From contig NZ_KB849655.1 in NCBI RefSeq assembly GCF_000368765.1, positions 1,466,127 to 1,530,126 of the forward strand: DNA of 64,000 nucleotides, given 5' to 3'. Positions 9,128 through 19,445 of the stretch are shown piece by piece. Made by a program: the position numbers and the translations under genes. The DNA is from Acinetobacter junii CIP 64.5 (lineage in GTDB: Bacteria; Pseudomonadota; Gammaproteobacteria; Pseudomonadales; Moraxellaceae). Numbering within the stretch: the stretch's first letter is position 1; each line of letters opens with the position of its first letter. The notes under the pieces are model-generated. The model was not told the DNA's origin. It saw nothing but the letters and a program-made list of their open reading frames with translations, and ran no database searches.

Positions 9128-9433
9128 AATGTGGCAAAGCCTTTTTAAGCCTGGCAAATCCGAAGCTGGGTTAAATGGGGGTGATCATACAATTAAACAT
9201 GATGCACCTTCAATCAGCCACATGTGCGAATGATGTAGTGCTGAACATTCTCTTGCATACATTTACAGTATAGCCATCAGATTATCCTGAATTATGTCAC
9301 TGTTTATCAACTATTATTATGTGCTTTGTATGAAAAAGAAAAACTTGTGTGAAAAATCAGACATTCTAATTCACGCAATCTTCACACATTAGGCTATACT
9401 TTGACAGTTTTTCTGATAATGGTGAATAAATCT
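9128..9433. promoter_or_regulatory. ribA: Divergent dxs/ribA intergenic region
   Basis: About 305 bases without a gene. On the plus strand a TATACT element at 9395-9400 is the best -10 candidate for ribA. It would start RNA near 9407, which rules out translation from the upstream ATG at 9401. No good -35 box is evident, and I see no FMN riboswitch fold or conserved RFN-type segment. Confidence 0.35.
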
Positions 9434-10036
9434 GTGCCGATTGAATTTATTGCAACATCAAAGCTACCAACTGCTTTCGGTGACTTCAATATTTCCGTGT
9501 TTCAAGACCCAAAGACGGGTGAAGAACATGTGGCGCTTTCTAAAGGTTTAGAAACTCCACCAAATACTCCTGTTTTAGTTCGTATTCACTCAGAGTGTCT
9601 TACGGGCGACGCTTTTGCCTCACTGAAATGTGACTGTGGTCCTCAACTGCAAGCAACCCAACATTTGATCAATGAAGCAGGTCAAGGTGTCATCCTTTAT
9701 TTACGTCAAGAAGGTCGTGGCATTGGATTGACCAATAAAATCCGAGCTTATGCACTTCAAGATCAAGGGCATGATACTGTTGATGCTAATCTTCTGTTGA
9801 ATCTTCCTGCTGATGCACGTCGTTATGATATGTGCAGTATTATGCTCGATCATCTCCAAGTCAAAGAGGTTAAGTTGATTACTAACAATCCTCTAAAACT
9901 TAAAGCACTCACCGATCTTGGTATTAATGTTGTTGAACGTGTACCACTTACTGTTGGAAAAAATCCGTTCAATGAGCAATATTTAAAGACCAAACGTGAG
10001 CGTATGGATCATCTCTATCAAAATGATGACTTCTGA
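9434..10036 (+). CDS. ribA: GTP cyclohydrolase II
   Basis: The 200-residue enzyme opens GTP to the first committed intermediate of riboflavin synthesis, releasing formate and pyrophosphate. The zinc-binding cysteines are in [19 protein letters not shown], and the GTP-binding and catalytic segment is [20 protein letters not shown] choose GTG 9434 (reads as [10 protein letters not shown]), since this matches family N-termini and follows the candidate promoter. Upstream ATGs at 9401 and 9419 would add residues the family lacks. It stands alone with its own strong terminator. Confidence 0.94.
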   Translation: MPIEFIATSKLPTAFGDFNISVFQDPKTGEEHVALSKGLETPPNTPVLVRIHSECLTGDAFASLKCDCGPQLQATQHLINEAGQGVILYLRQEGRGIGLTNKIRAYALQDQGHDTVDANLLLNLPADARRYDMCSIMLDHLQVKEVKLITNNPLKLKALTDLGINVVERVPLTVGKNPFNEQYLKTKRERMDHLYQNDDF

Positions 10037-10070
10037 TTCACGTTCTTAAACGTTTAAAAATAAAGCAATC

Positions 10071-10105
10071 AAGGGATTTTTAATCAGAATGATTAAAAAT
10101 CCCTT
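10071..10105 (+). terminator. Strong terminator of ribA
   Basis: A 16-bp perfect stem, 10071-10086 with 10090-10105 around a GAA loop, is followed by ATTTTTTTT. Confidence 0.92.
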
Positions 10106-10140
10106 ATTTTTTTTATGGTTTTATGTTTTGATGTTACTAA

Positions 10141-11109
<969 letters not shown>

Positions 11110-11118
11110 TCCCTACTT

Positions 11119-11149
11119 TACATCCCTGTTTTTATAAATCAGGGATGTA
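11119..11149 (+). terminator. Terminator of hemF
   Basis: TACATCCCTG (11119-11128) pairs with CAGGGATGTA (11140-11149), followed by TTTTATTT. Confidence 0.88.
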
Positions 11150-11525
11150 TTTTATTTGTACATTCATTTAAGTTCTAAATATAAAGATCTCAGTGTTCTT
11201 GATAGGGTTATGAATTAAATCTGATCTAAAATTTTGCATTAAAGACTTACTCAAACTTTGAGGCTGTTTGATCAAAGTAATCAATAACTGTAAAAACTGT
11301 CCGTGTGACAATCACTACGATGATTAATATTTGCAATGCTTTCGGCATGTCTAATAAGAAAGATACTCATAACATAATTTGTATAAATCTCAGCAAAATT
11401 CAGTCTTATCTGAACATGTTCTGAAAATTAAATCAGCCTGTCATATGGTGCGAGATGTAAATCAATATTGCGGCACACCATGTATCTTTAATAAACTTTG
11501 ACCACCGCAATCAAGCTGATGACTC
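11150..11525. other. hemF-aroE intergenic gap
   Basis: About 375 bases after the hemF terminator. Apart from the minus-strand 33-codon frame at 11247-11348, I see no gene, RNA fold of known type or repeat. The aroE promoter presumably lies in the last 100 bases, but no clear -35/-10 pair stands out. Confidence 0.4.
11247..11348 (-). CDS. Candidate 33-residue membrane peptide
   Basis: In the otherwise gene-free hemF-aroE gap the minus strand has ATG to TAA over 34 codons. The product starts MPKALQILIIVVIV and continues to an acidic, polar end (DYFDQTASKFE). The shape, a short basic start, one hydrophobic helix and an amphipathic tail, is typical of small bacterial membrane proteins. There is no strong ribosome-binding site and I do not recognise a family, so it may be a chance frame. 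Confidence 0.35.
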   Translation of the reverse strand: MPKALQILIIVVIVTRTVFTVIDYFDQTASKFE

Positions 11526-12314
11526 ATGACGAAACAATTTGCTGTTATTGGAAATCCAATTGAACAATCCCGCTCACCAGAATTGCATCATGCTTTTGCA
11601 GCAAAAACAGGCGTTGATTTAAATTATAAAAAAATTCTTGCTCCGCTAGATGGTTTCGAGTCCGCAGTTAAAGCGTTCTTCGATCAAAACGGTGTTGGCA
11701 TGAATGTCACTGTTCCATTTAAAGAGCAGGCTTTTGCGTTATGTGACCAACTCACTGAACGTGCCAAGATTGCCAAAGCAGTCAATACTTTATGGATGCA
11801 AGACGGTCAACTATATGGTGATAATACCGATGGGCAAGGTTTAGTTGCGGCGATACAAGCTTTGAATTGGAACTTAGCAAATAGCCGTATTTTGATTTTG
11901 GGTGCGGGTGGCGCAACACGCGGTGTGATTTATCCTCTGGTTCAAGCTGGTGCAAAACAAATTATGATTGCCAACCGTACATTAGCCCGTGCAGAACAAT
12001 TAGTTGAAGATTTAAAAACGGCTGTGCCCGATACTGAGCTACATGCAATCAGCCTAGATCAACTGACAGGTGAGTTTGACCTCGTCATTAATGCGACTTC
12101 GGCAAGTTTAACGGGTGAAGCTTTGCAATTACCCCAAACACTTATTTTTCATCACGCCTACGAAATGGCATACGGAAAACCATCAAGTTTCCTTGATCAA
12201 GCCCTTATGAGACAAGTGCCTTCTAAAGATGGATTCGGCATGCTAGTGGGTCAAGCCATTGAAGCTTTCTCTATTTGGAATGGCGTGAAACCTGAATTAA
12301 AAGATTTCTTATAA
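11526..12314 (+). CDS. aroE: Shikimate dehydrogenase (NADP-dependent)
   Basis: The 262-residue enzyme reduces 3-dehydroshikimate to shikimate in the aromatic amino acid pathway. The N-terminal substrate site is IEQSRSPELHHAFA, the catalytic Lys is in NVTVPFK (about residues 60-66), the nucleotide loop is GAGGATRG (about 126-133), and NATSASL and DGFGMLVGQA complete the family pattern. Length is typical for AroE. It stands alone with a terminator immediately downstream. Confidence 0.95.
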   Translation: MTKQFAVIGNPIEQSRSPELHHAFAAKTGVDLNYKKILAPLDGFESAVKAFFDQNGVGMNVTVPFKEQAFALCDQLTERAKIAKAVNTLWMQDGQLYGDNTDGQGLVAAIQALNWNLANSRILILGAGGATRGVIYPLVQAGAKQIMIANRTLARAEQLVEDLKTAVPDTELHAISLDQLTGEFDLVINATSASLTGEALQLPQTLIFHHAYEMAYGKPSSFLDQALMRQVPSKDGFGMLVGQAIEAFSIWNGVKPELKDFL

Positions 12315-12324
12315 ATCAAACCAT

Positions 12325-12355
12325 AAAAAGAACCTGCATGATGCAGGTTCTTTTT
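12325..12355. terminator. Bidirectional terminator between convergent aroE and lipoprotein gene
   Basis: AAAAAGAACCTG pairs with CAGGTTCTTTTT around a CATGAT loop, in the 48-base gap between convergent stop codons. Confidence 0.9.
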
Positions 12356-12362
12356 AACTGAA

Positions 12363-14684
12363 TTATTTTGTGCTTATCATTTTCTGATAAACATCTTTGA
12401 AGATTTCATAATCAATAAATTCATTATGTTCAATTTTCAATGCCTTCAATGATTTATCAGAAAGCTGATTTTTACGTGCATCTATATATACTTGCCCCAG
12501 CACATTCGCTGTTTGCTCCAACAAGCTCTTTTCTTCGCTCGAAATACCATTGGTTTGTTCAAACTGGATTTGATATTGTTTCGCAAACAATTGCTGTGGT
12601 TGCTTATATTGAGCTTTTAGCTTTTTCCATTGCTGACGATCTTGGTCACCACGCATTGCATCCGTCACTAAACGATTTACGGCTTGACCCAACTTATCAT
12701 CAAACTGATCTTCTTGCTCCAAATGGTGTTTTTTCTGTAAGCTTTCGATCTGTTTCAGAGCCTTACCTTCAGGACTATATACCTCTTCATCTGAGAACCA
12801 ATAAGCATAGACACTTGCGACTTCTTGTAGCTCTTGAGAAGTGTAACGTTTCGCAAGACTTGGATTACTCTCAACCAATTTAGCAATGAACACCGCTTTG
12901 TAGGTTTGTTCATATGACTGTGTAGCATCGTAACGCTGCTCAGCAATTACTTTGAGCTGATCATCCAAAGATAATGTATAAGGCTGTGCTGAGCGCTCTT
13001 GAATGCCTGTTTGACCTAATTTTTCAGAGAAACTGCCGATCGCTTGTTCAAGGATAGAACCCTTACTCGCTTCCGCCCATGTTTTAGCTTGCTTTAACTG
13101 AGCTTGATCAATCGGGGTTGCTTTACCGTAATTTGTCACCAGCATATCTGCTTTGATATTAAAACTCGACTTCAGCTCAGGCAGTGCATAATTCAAGTCA
13201 TAATCAAGTTTGACTGCACGTCCTTGTGCATCCAAGCCAACATCCATCACGAAAGGATTACGCTTTTCAACGGGTGGTAATGCTTTTTGAATGTCTGCTT
13301 GATGCTTCAGCCAAAGTGCTTTAAAGCCCTGATCATCAATAAATTGATTTTGATCGTATTGAACAAACTCTTTTTCAACTGCGACCAATTTTTCAATATA
13401 AGACAAGAAACCCGATGGCGTTTTCTGCTCACCCAAAACATCGACATCGTACATGGTTTGACAATACTGAATATCACCAAAATTTGTTTTGGCAGCATTT
13501 TGTAATGCTGTACATTGCTCGCCTGTTAGCACATGTTCTGTCGCGGTGGCAGACTCTGCAACGGCATCAGCCTCTTCTGAAATATCTTCAGCTTCTTGAG
13601 CCACATCCTCTGCTGCGACTTTGGTTGCATCTGCCTCTTCAGTATATTCATCCTCTGGCTCTTGTACTCCAAAGTGTTGATTCACTAAACGATACAACTC
13701 TTGGCTCACCACACTCGCATCATCAGCTGCTGTCTTTGAATTTAATAAAGTGCCACTTTGTTTAGCCTTTGAAGCAGTGTCTGTTTTGTCTTGTTCTGAA
13801 ATCAATTTTTCAAGATTTTGCTCATCAAATTTCAAAATACTTTGCATTAAGTATTTTTCATTCACTTTGCTATATAGATTCGCTTGCAGAACCAGCTCTT
13901 CAATTGTGGTTTTTAAACGAATTTTCTCTACCACACCCGCAGCTTGATCAGCAGAACTCACCGACAAAGCTTGAATACTGTTTGGATCAGCTAAACGATA
14001 GTAAATAGCACTCGATGCTTTGATGTATTCTGCAAATTTCTTGTAATCGACTTGTTTAAACAAGCCTTGGTATTTTGAAAAATCTAAATACGCTAAATTG
14101 TTCTGATTTTCTTTATTCACCAAGTATGGCATCAATGCAAAATAATTGATGTAGAACTTGTAGTTATTTAAATCCAAAACCATCGGAACTTTTGCTTGAA
14201 CCAATAAGGTTGGCTTTTCATAACGAGCAGTGAGGTTAAACGAGCCTATCTTTTGGCGATAATGCACAGATCCATCATACTCAAATTGCATATCATTTAA
14301 GATATTAGCCATTACTCGAGCAAATTTATCAAACTTGCTATTGCCCAAACCTTTCGGTTGCTCTGCCAAAGCTTTATATAGTGCTTGTTTTTGTTTTGCA
14401 TCCAAATTGACTTTTTGCTCGCGCAGATATTGATCAACCTTTTGTTTCAAAGCAGCATCTAAAACATCTTTCTGTTGATCTGCTTCAGCTTTATGCTGAT
14501 CAAGGTCAACATGAATATTAAATTTCCCCCGATAGTCGTAGCTCGGATATTCGTACATCGCATTGATGCTATTTATTGCTTTTTGCTCTAAACTAGAAGA
14601 GCTTGAATTGGTTTTAATGACATGCTGAGAACAACCTGAAATACTAAGACCAAACAAACATAATGTTAAATATTTTAAACGCAT
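12363..14684 (-). CDS. Large lipoprotein of unknown function
   Basis: The product is about 773 residues with a lipoprotein signal (RLKYLTLCLFGLSISGC), so it is probably anchored to a membrane and periplasmic. The body is rich in Lys, Gln and Ala, with probable coiled-coil segments and a YPSYDYRGKFNI-type segment soon after the anchor. Near residues 340-385 there is a very acidic stretch (EEADATKVAAEDVAQEAEDI and similar). The start is placed at MRLKYL; the GTG five codons earlier has no better ribosome-binding site. I do not recognise a characterised family. It diverges from an acyl-CoA dehydrogenase gene. Confidence 0.8.
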   Translation of the reverse strand: MRLKYLTLCLFGLSISGCSQHVIKTNSSSSSLEQKAINSINAMYEYPSYDYRGKFNIHVDLDQHKAEADQQKDVLDAALKQKVDQYLREQKVNLDAKQKQALYKALAEQPKGLGNSKFDKFARVMANILNDMQFEYDGSVHYRQKIGSFNLTARYEKPTLLVQAKVPMVLDLNNYKFYINYFALMPYLVNKENQNNLAYLDFSKYQGLFKQVDYKKFAEYIKASSAIYYRLADPNSIQALSVSSADQAAGVVEKIRLKTTIEELVLQANLYSKVNEKYLMQSILKFDEQNLEKLISEQDKTDTASKAKQSGTLLNSKTAADDASVVSQELYRLVNQHFGVQEPEDEYTEEADATKVAAEDVAQEAEDISEEADAVAESATATEHVLTGEQCTALQNAAKTNFGDIQYCQTMYDVDVLGEQKTPSGFLSYIEKLVAVEKEFVQYDQNQFIDDQGFKALWLKHQADIQKALPPVEKRNPFVMDVGLDAQGRAVKLDYDLNYALPELKSSFNIKADMLVTNYGKATPIDQAQLKQAKTWAEASKGSILEQAIGSFSEKLGQTGIQERSAQPYTLSLDDQLKVIAEQRYDATQSYEQTYKAVFIAKLVESNPSLAKRYTSQELQEVASVYAYWFSDEEVYSPEGKALKQIESLQKKHHLEQEDQFDDKLGQAVNRLVTDAMRGDQDRQQWKKLKAQYKQPQQLFAKQYQIQFEQTNGISSEEKSLLEQTANVLGQVYIDARKNQLSDKSLKALKIEHNEFIDYEIFKDVYQKMISTK

Positions 14685-14923
14685 AGCTTTATCAAACACC
14701 TTTATATCGTTATATTTTCAATTACTAAATGGATCATTTTCATATTCAAAACGAGTCTAAAACTTTAGCAGAAAATTGAATTTTCAACTAAGTGTTTTTA
14801 GCCTTAATTAGCTTTTCTGACAGTCTTTTCCACAGTGTTTATCAATGTATTTTTATCACCACTGTGAATAATCAAAGTACTGATACAGATAATCCACAAC
14901 GATTCAAATACAGGATTAAGATT

Positions 14924-16747
14924 ATGCCAGCTTATAAAGCCCCGCTCCGTGATATTCGCTTCTTAATGAATGAAGTGTTCGATTATCCAGCACATTACCA
15001 AACTTTGACAAGTGGTCAAAATGCTGATGCTGATACAGTTGACATGATTCTTGAAGGTGCGGCTGATTACTGCGAAAACGTACTTTCTCCAATCAACCAG
15101 TCTGGCGACGAAGAAGGTTGTACTTTTAACAACGGCGAAGTAACTACTCCTAAAGGCTTCAAAGAAGCATACGACCAATTTGTAATGGGTGGTTGGCAAG
15201 GTCTTTCTTATCCAGAAGAGTTTGGTGGCCAAGGCTTACCAATGTCTTTAAACCTTATCAAATCAGAAATGATGGGTACTGCGAACTGGTCGTTCACGAT
15301 GTATCCTGGTTTAAGTACAGGTTGTATGAACACCATCATGCAATTCGGTACTGATGAGCAAAAAAATACATATATGCCTAAACTCGTTGAAGGTACTTGG
15401 TCTGGCACAATGTGCTTAACTGAGCCTCAATGTGGTACTGACTTAGGTCAAGTAAAAACTAAAGCAGAAGCTGCTGCTGACGGTACTTACAAAATCTCTG
15501 GTACAAAAATCTTCATCTCTGCAGGTGAGCATGATTTAACAGAGAATATCATCCACATCGTACTTGCACGTCTTCCAGATTCACCTGCTGGTACTCGTGG
15601 TATTTCGTTATTCATCGTACCTAAGTTCATCCCAACTGCTGATGGTGGTGTAGGTGAGCGTAACACGGTTTCTTGTGGTTCGATCGAACACAAAATGGGT
15701 ATCCGTGCTTCAGCAACTGCTGTATTGAACTTTGATAACGCAACTGGTTACTTAATCGGCGAAATCAACAAAGGTTTACATGCCATGTTTACCTTCATGA
15801 ACACTGCACGTATTGGTACAGCTGTTCAAGGTATCGCACACGCTGAACTTTCTTTCCAAGGTGCTTTACCTTATGCGAAAGACCGTATGTCTATGCGTGC
15901 ACTTTCTGGTAAAAAAGAGCCAGAGCGTGTTGCTGATGCGATCATTCACCACGCAGACGTTCGCCGCATGCTTTTAACTCAAAAAGCTGTAGCTGAAGGT
16001 GGTCGTGCAATGATTTATCACGCTGCCAAACTTGCAGATAAAATGGCTGATGCGCTGGCAAGTGGTGATCAAGCTGCTTATGAAGCTGCCGATGACAAAC
16101 TTGGTTTCTATACTCCAATTCTTAAAGGTTTCTTGACTGAATTAGGTTTGGAAGCTGCAAACCATGGTATCCAAGTATATGGCGGTCATGGTTTCATCAA
16201 AGAATGGGGCATGGAACAAATCGCACGTGATGCACGTATCTCAACATTGTATGAAGGTACAACGGGTGTCCAAGCACTTGACTTATTAGGTCGTAAAGTG
16301 CTTTTAAGCTCAAAAGGTAAAGTTGTTCGTGACTATACTGCTGAAATCTTAAAATTCTGTGCTGCACATGCTCGCAACAAGTATTTACGTCGCTTCGCTT
16401 GGGACTTAACTAAGCTTTGCGCTCAATGGAATACATTAACTGTTCGCATCATGCTTGCAGCGCGTAAAGACCGTGACATCGTATCTTCTGCTTCTAATGA
16501 TTTCTTGATGTTCTCTGGTTATGTAATGATGGCTTACTTCTGGGCTCAACAAGCTGTAATCGCTTCTGAAAAATTAGAAGCTGGTAACGGTGCTGAAACT
16601 CCAGAATTCTATAAAGCAAAAATCAAAGTTGCAGATTTCTACTTTGACCGTTTATTGCCACGTGCCCAAGGTCATGCAGAATCAATGGTATCGACTTCTC
16701 GTACATTGACTTCTCTTGCACCAGAACACTTCAGCTTCGATTACTAA
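14924..16747 (+). CDS. Acyl-CoA dehydrogenase with C-terminal extension domain
   Basis: The 607-residue FAD enzyme probably catalyses the first, alpha-beta dehydrogenation step of fatty acyl-CoA oxidation. It has LTEPQCGTDLGQVKTKA and KIFISAGEHDLTEN in the FAD/substrate domain, YGGHGFIKEWGMEQIARDARI and YEGTTGVQALDLLGRK near the active site, and about 120 extra C-terminal residues seen in the long acyl-CoA dehydrogenase subfamily. I start at MPAYKAPLRDIRF (14924), preceded by AGGATT at good spacing. The 44-codon upstream open frame is not protein-like. The codon choice looks like that of a highly expressed gene. Confidence 0.93.
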   Translation: MPAYKAPLRDIRFLMNEVFDYPAHYQTLTSGQNADADTVDMILEGAADYCENVLSPINQSGDEEGCTFNNGEVTTPKGFKEAYDQFVMGGWQGLSYPEEFGGQGLPMSLNLIKSEMMGTANWSFTMYPGLSTGCMNTIMQFGTDEQKNTYMPKLVEGTWSGTMCLTEPQCGTDLGQVKTKAEAAADGTYKISGTKIFISAGEHDLTENIIHIVLARLPDSPAGTRGISLFIVPKFIPTADGGVGERNTVSCGSIEHKMGIRASATAVLNFDNATGYLIGEINKGLHAMFTFMNTARIGTAVQGIAHAELSFQGALPYAKDRMSMRALSGKKEPERVADAIIHHADVRRMLLTQKAVAEGGRAMIYHAAKLADKMADALASGDQAAYEAADDKLGFYTPILKGFLTELGLEAANHGIQVYGGHGFIKEWGMEQIARDARISTLYEGTTGVQALDLLGRKVLLSSKGKVVRDYTAEILKFCAAHARNKYLRRFAWDLTKLCAQWNTLTVRIMLAARKDRDIVSSASNDFLMFSGYVMMAYFWAQQAVIASEKLEAGNGAETPEFYKAKIKVADFYFDRLLPRAQGHAESMVSTSRTLTSLAPEHFSFDY

Positions 16748-16759
16748 TCGGAACTGCAT

Positions 16760-16788
16760 AAAAAAAGAGCGCTTAAGCGCTCTTTTTT
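16760..16788. terminator. Bidirectional terminator
   Basis: AAAAAAGAGCGCTTAAGCGCTCTTTTTT-type palindrome (stem about 11 bp) in the gap between convergent genes. Confidence 0.9.
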
Positions 16789-16801
16789 ATATTTAAATTC
16801 A

Positions 16802-17479
16802 TCATGATTTTACTTTTTCAAAAACATAGGCTTTCTTAGGAAACGGATATTCGTTAAAAAACTTCCGATTTTGTCCGTGATCACCATTCCAAATCTTGTC
16901 TAAATTCATTACCAAATCTTGATTCGCATTAATCTGATAGTACAAATTCACATCCGCTGCATCACAACGAATCATGATTTCATTTTGATCTTTATGAACA
17001 TGCCAATGAACCTGCTTACAGGTCTGTTCAATTTTGGCAATATTCTGTGATGAATCAGTGCCCAAACGTCCAAAGCTGGTATTGGTCCAAAATACAGATC
17101 CATCATCTAGTAAATTAATAATATATTCGGCTTCGTTTTCATTGTTCACACATCCAGCAAAAGGATCAGAACATGGAATACGCGCATGATAACGCCCGGC
17201 ATAGATCAAATCTTGCGGTGATGGTTTTTCTATATGTTTCGATGCAACATGAGGAATGGTTGCCTGACCTGCTACTTTAGTTAAAGCAACACCTTCACTG
17301 AAAACTGCTTGATCATCTACAAGCACAGTCGATACAGCCGCCTCAACAGGTTTAGGCTGGGTTTGACTGTGTGATATCGCTGGTTCAGGATGATGACCAT
17401 CACATGCTGTCAAACCTAAAACCAATAGAGTTCCTACACTGAGGGGCTGTAAGAATAACCGAAACTGCATATTCATCAT
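16802..17479 (-). CDS. Lipoprotein, possibly distantly NlpE-like
   Basis: The 225-residue product has a lipobox (LGLTAC, Cys at about residue 26), a Pro/Gln-rich linker and a C-terminal domain of about 130 residues. That domain starts YAGRYHARIPCSDPFAGC and ends in a Lys-rich segment. The pattern of a short beta-hairpin with paired cysteines (IPCSDPFAGC) recalls NlpE-type copper and surface-sensing lipoproteins, but the resemblance is weak and could be coincidental. It is monocistronic. AGAGA lies 5-10 bases before a cluster of three in-frame ATGs, so the exact start is uncertain. Confidence 0.7.
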   Translation of the reverse strand: MMNMQFRLFLQPLSVGTLLVLGLTACDGHHPEPAISHSQTQPKPVEAAVSTVLVDDQAVFSEGVALTKVAGQATIPHVASKHIEKPSPQDLIYAGRYHARIPCSDPFAGCVNNENEAEYIINLLDDGSVFWTNTSFGRLGTDSSQNIAKIEQTCKQVHWHVHKDQNEIMIRCDAADVNLYYQINANQDLVMNLDKIWNGDHGQNRKFFNEYPFPKKAYVFEKVKS

Positions 17480-17813
17480 TCTCTAACATCAACATCGTTC
17501 ATTTTATTCAAGACCTCTCCACCCCGTGTAAATCATAAAGAACAGGATATACATTTACACATCTACAGAAGGAATAGAAATAAAGTAACGATGAGTCTGA
17601 AATCGCAGGTTGCTATCACAAGATGCGTTAAGTCGGTGCATTTTAGGCGATAGTGTCGGTTTTTCCATCAATTCTTTACATACCGTAACTATTCTCTCGC
17701 TTACAGAAACTTTAAAAAAATGAATTTGACCCTATCTCTAATATAACAACAGCACATTATCTCAATTTTTTGATTTTTCCCTGTTGTTTCATTTATTTAA
17801 GGAGAAAAACTCG
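17480..17813. other. Divergent intergenic region upstream of the PspC-like gene
   Basis: About 333 bases with no supported gene. A 20-codon frame at 17592 lacks a ribosome-binding site. An AAGGAG at 17799-17804 serves the PspC-like gene. No clear promoter pair was found; TTGACC at 17726 lacks a -10 at proper spacing. Confidence 0.4.
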
Positions 17814-18083
17814 ATGGCCAATTCTGGTTTATATCGCTCAAACCAACAAAGCATGATCGCTGGTGTAATGGGCGGTATTGCGGAACGTTTTGGTTGGAAT
17901 GCGAATTTACTACGTTTAATCTTTGTGATTATTTCAATTATGAGCGCCGCTTTCCCAGGTATTTTGGTGTATTTAATCATGTGGTTAGTCATTCCAAAAA
18001 GACAGGCGAATCGAGTTGAGCACGTGCAAGGTTACAACCAACCTGTTAAAACAGTGTATGAAGATCAAGGAATCAAACGTTAA
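17814..18083 (+). CDS. PspC-domain membrane protein
   Basis: The 89-residue protein has the PspC domain: a Gly-rich start (MIAGVMGGIAERFGWNANLL) followed by a transmembrane stretch (about residues 30-60, ILVYLIMWLVIPKR). PspC proteins take part in envelope-stress responses at the inner membrane, but no other psp genes are nearby. The start at 17814 is fixed by AAGGAG nine bases upstream; an upstream in-frame start is discounted. Confidence 0.88.
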   Translation: MANSGLYRSNQQSMIAGVMGGIAERFGWNANLLRLIFVIISIMSAAFPGILVYLIMWLVIPKRQANRVEHVQGYNQPVKTVYEDQGIKR

Positions 18084-18103
18084 TCTTATTTTTTAGTTTG
18101 GTC

Positions 18104-18145
18104 GCTACGGTTGGATTTACCCCTATACAACCGTAGCTTTTTTTT
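18104..18145 (+). terminator. Terminator of the PspC-like gene
   Basis: GCTACGGTTG (18104-18113) pairs with CAACCGTAGC (18128-18137), followed by eight or more T. Confidence 0.92.
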
Positions 18146-18147
18146 GC

Positions 18148-19257
18148 TCAAAATACTGAAGATTGTTGTTTGATTTGCTGATGCAAGACCGCAATCATAT
18201 CAGCCCGACTAATAATTCCAATTAAACGCAGCTCTTCGACCACAGGAATATAATTAAAAGATTTTTCAACAAAATAAGGTACAAGATCTTGAATCGGTTG
18301 TAATGGATCAACTTTCACAACTCGACGACTCATGATCTGTTTCACATAATGTTGCCAAGAATTTCGCGGATCAGTGGCTCCTTTGAACCACTCAACAACT
18401 TCGTACAATGCCAGAGTTCCAACCAATTGCTCTTGATCATTCACAACAGGCAGACTCATTAAATTAACCGATTTAAACTTGTCCAAAGCCTGATGAATAT
18501 CGTCATTCTCATATAATTTAATTACATCTCGACTCATAATGTCCTGACATACGAACGAATGATTTAATCGCTCATTCGCATGTTCTTGTGCTTCTAAAAT
18601 GATTTTCTCTAAATCGTATTGGCTGATATCTAATAGTTCAGTGTGTTGCTCTAAGGCATATTCGATATCTTTGGGTTGAATCGATACTTTTTGAGTAGGT
18701 GTTGGGTCTTTGGAGCGTTCATTGAGATGAGGCATAGTCGGATAATTTCGCCCAATCAGTCGATTAAAAAACACTGCAAAAACAAGTAATAAAAGTGAGT
18801 TGAGCAATACAGGGTAAAGGATAAAATGAAAGCCGAGCTTATGTACAGCTTCTCCACCCAAAACCGCAGTAATAGCTACAGCACCACTTGGTGGATGTAA
18901 TGAATCTGTGGTCATCATCATAAAGATAGCCAATCCAACAGCAACACTAAATGCTGTGGTTAAATCAGGTAAAAGCTGGGTACATGCCACCCCAATAAAT
19001 CCCGCTAAAGTATTACCAACCACCACATTCCAAGGCTGTGCTAATGGACTATTTGGAACTGCAAACAATAAAACGGAAGATGCACCCATCGGCGCGATAT
19101 ACCAGGCATTCATCCCGCCCAATACATACCAACTAATCAAAGAAGAAATCGCCAAACCACACAGTGCGCCAAAGCCTGAGAACACACGTTCTTTCACTGG
19201 AAGAACTTTATAATTAGGTTTTAGTAAATTTATCCAGTCTAGTTGGGTCAAGTTCAC
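18148..19257 (-). CDS. HPP-family membrane protein with two CBS domains
   Basis: The 369-residue protein has an N-terminal HPP integral membrane region (about residues 20-170) with the PMGASSVLLFAVP, SPLAQPWNVVVGN and HPPSGAVAI segments that name the family. About 60 linker residues follow, then a tandem CBS pair (about 235-365). Some HPP proteins transport nitrite in plastids and cyanobacteria, and the CBS pair suggests adenine-nucleotide regulation. The substrate here is unknown. Translation starts at GTG with AAGGTG upstream. Confidence 0.88.
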   Translation of the reverse strand: MNLTQLDWINLLKPNYKVLPVKERVFSGFGALCGLAISSLISWYVLGGMNAWYIAPMGASSVLLFAVPNSPLAQPWNVVVGNTLAGFIGVACTQLLPDLTTAFSVAVGLAIFMMMTTDSLHPPSGAVAITAVLGGEAVHKLGFHFILYPVLLNSLLLLVFAVFFNRLIGRNYPTMPHLNERSKDPTPTQKVSIQPKDIEYALEQHTELLDISQYDLEKIILEAQEHANERLNHSFVCQDIMSRDVIKLYENDDIHQALDKFKSVNLMSLPVVNDQEQLVGTLALYEVVEWFKGATDPRNSWQHYVKQIMSRRVVKVDPLQPIQDLVPYFVEKSFNYIPVVEELRLIGIISRADMIAVLHQQIKQQSSVF

Positions 19258-19445
19258 AATGCACCTTGCTGGTTGGATGTTTTGATTTTCGAACGAAGCA
19301 AGTATACGCGCAAAGCCAAATAAGGTGTATTCAAGTTACATCTTAAAGATATGAGATAATCTATTATTCAAGCAATTTTTACCAAATATTATAAATTAAC
19401 CAATACCGATGATTGATCAATTCACTACTGTGCTAGAGAACTGTT

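Noticed and set aside
17592..17654. 20-codon frame upstream of the PspC-like gene
   Set aside because: No ribosome-binding site and no protein-like pattern.
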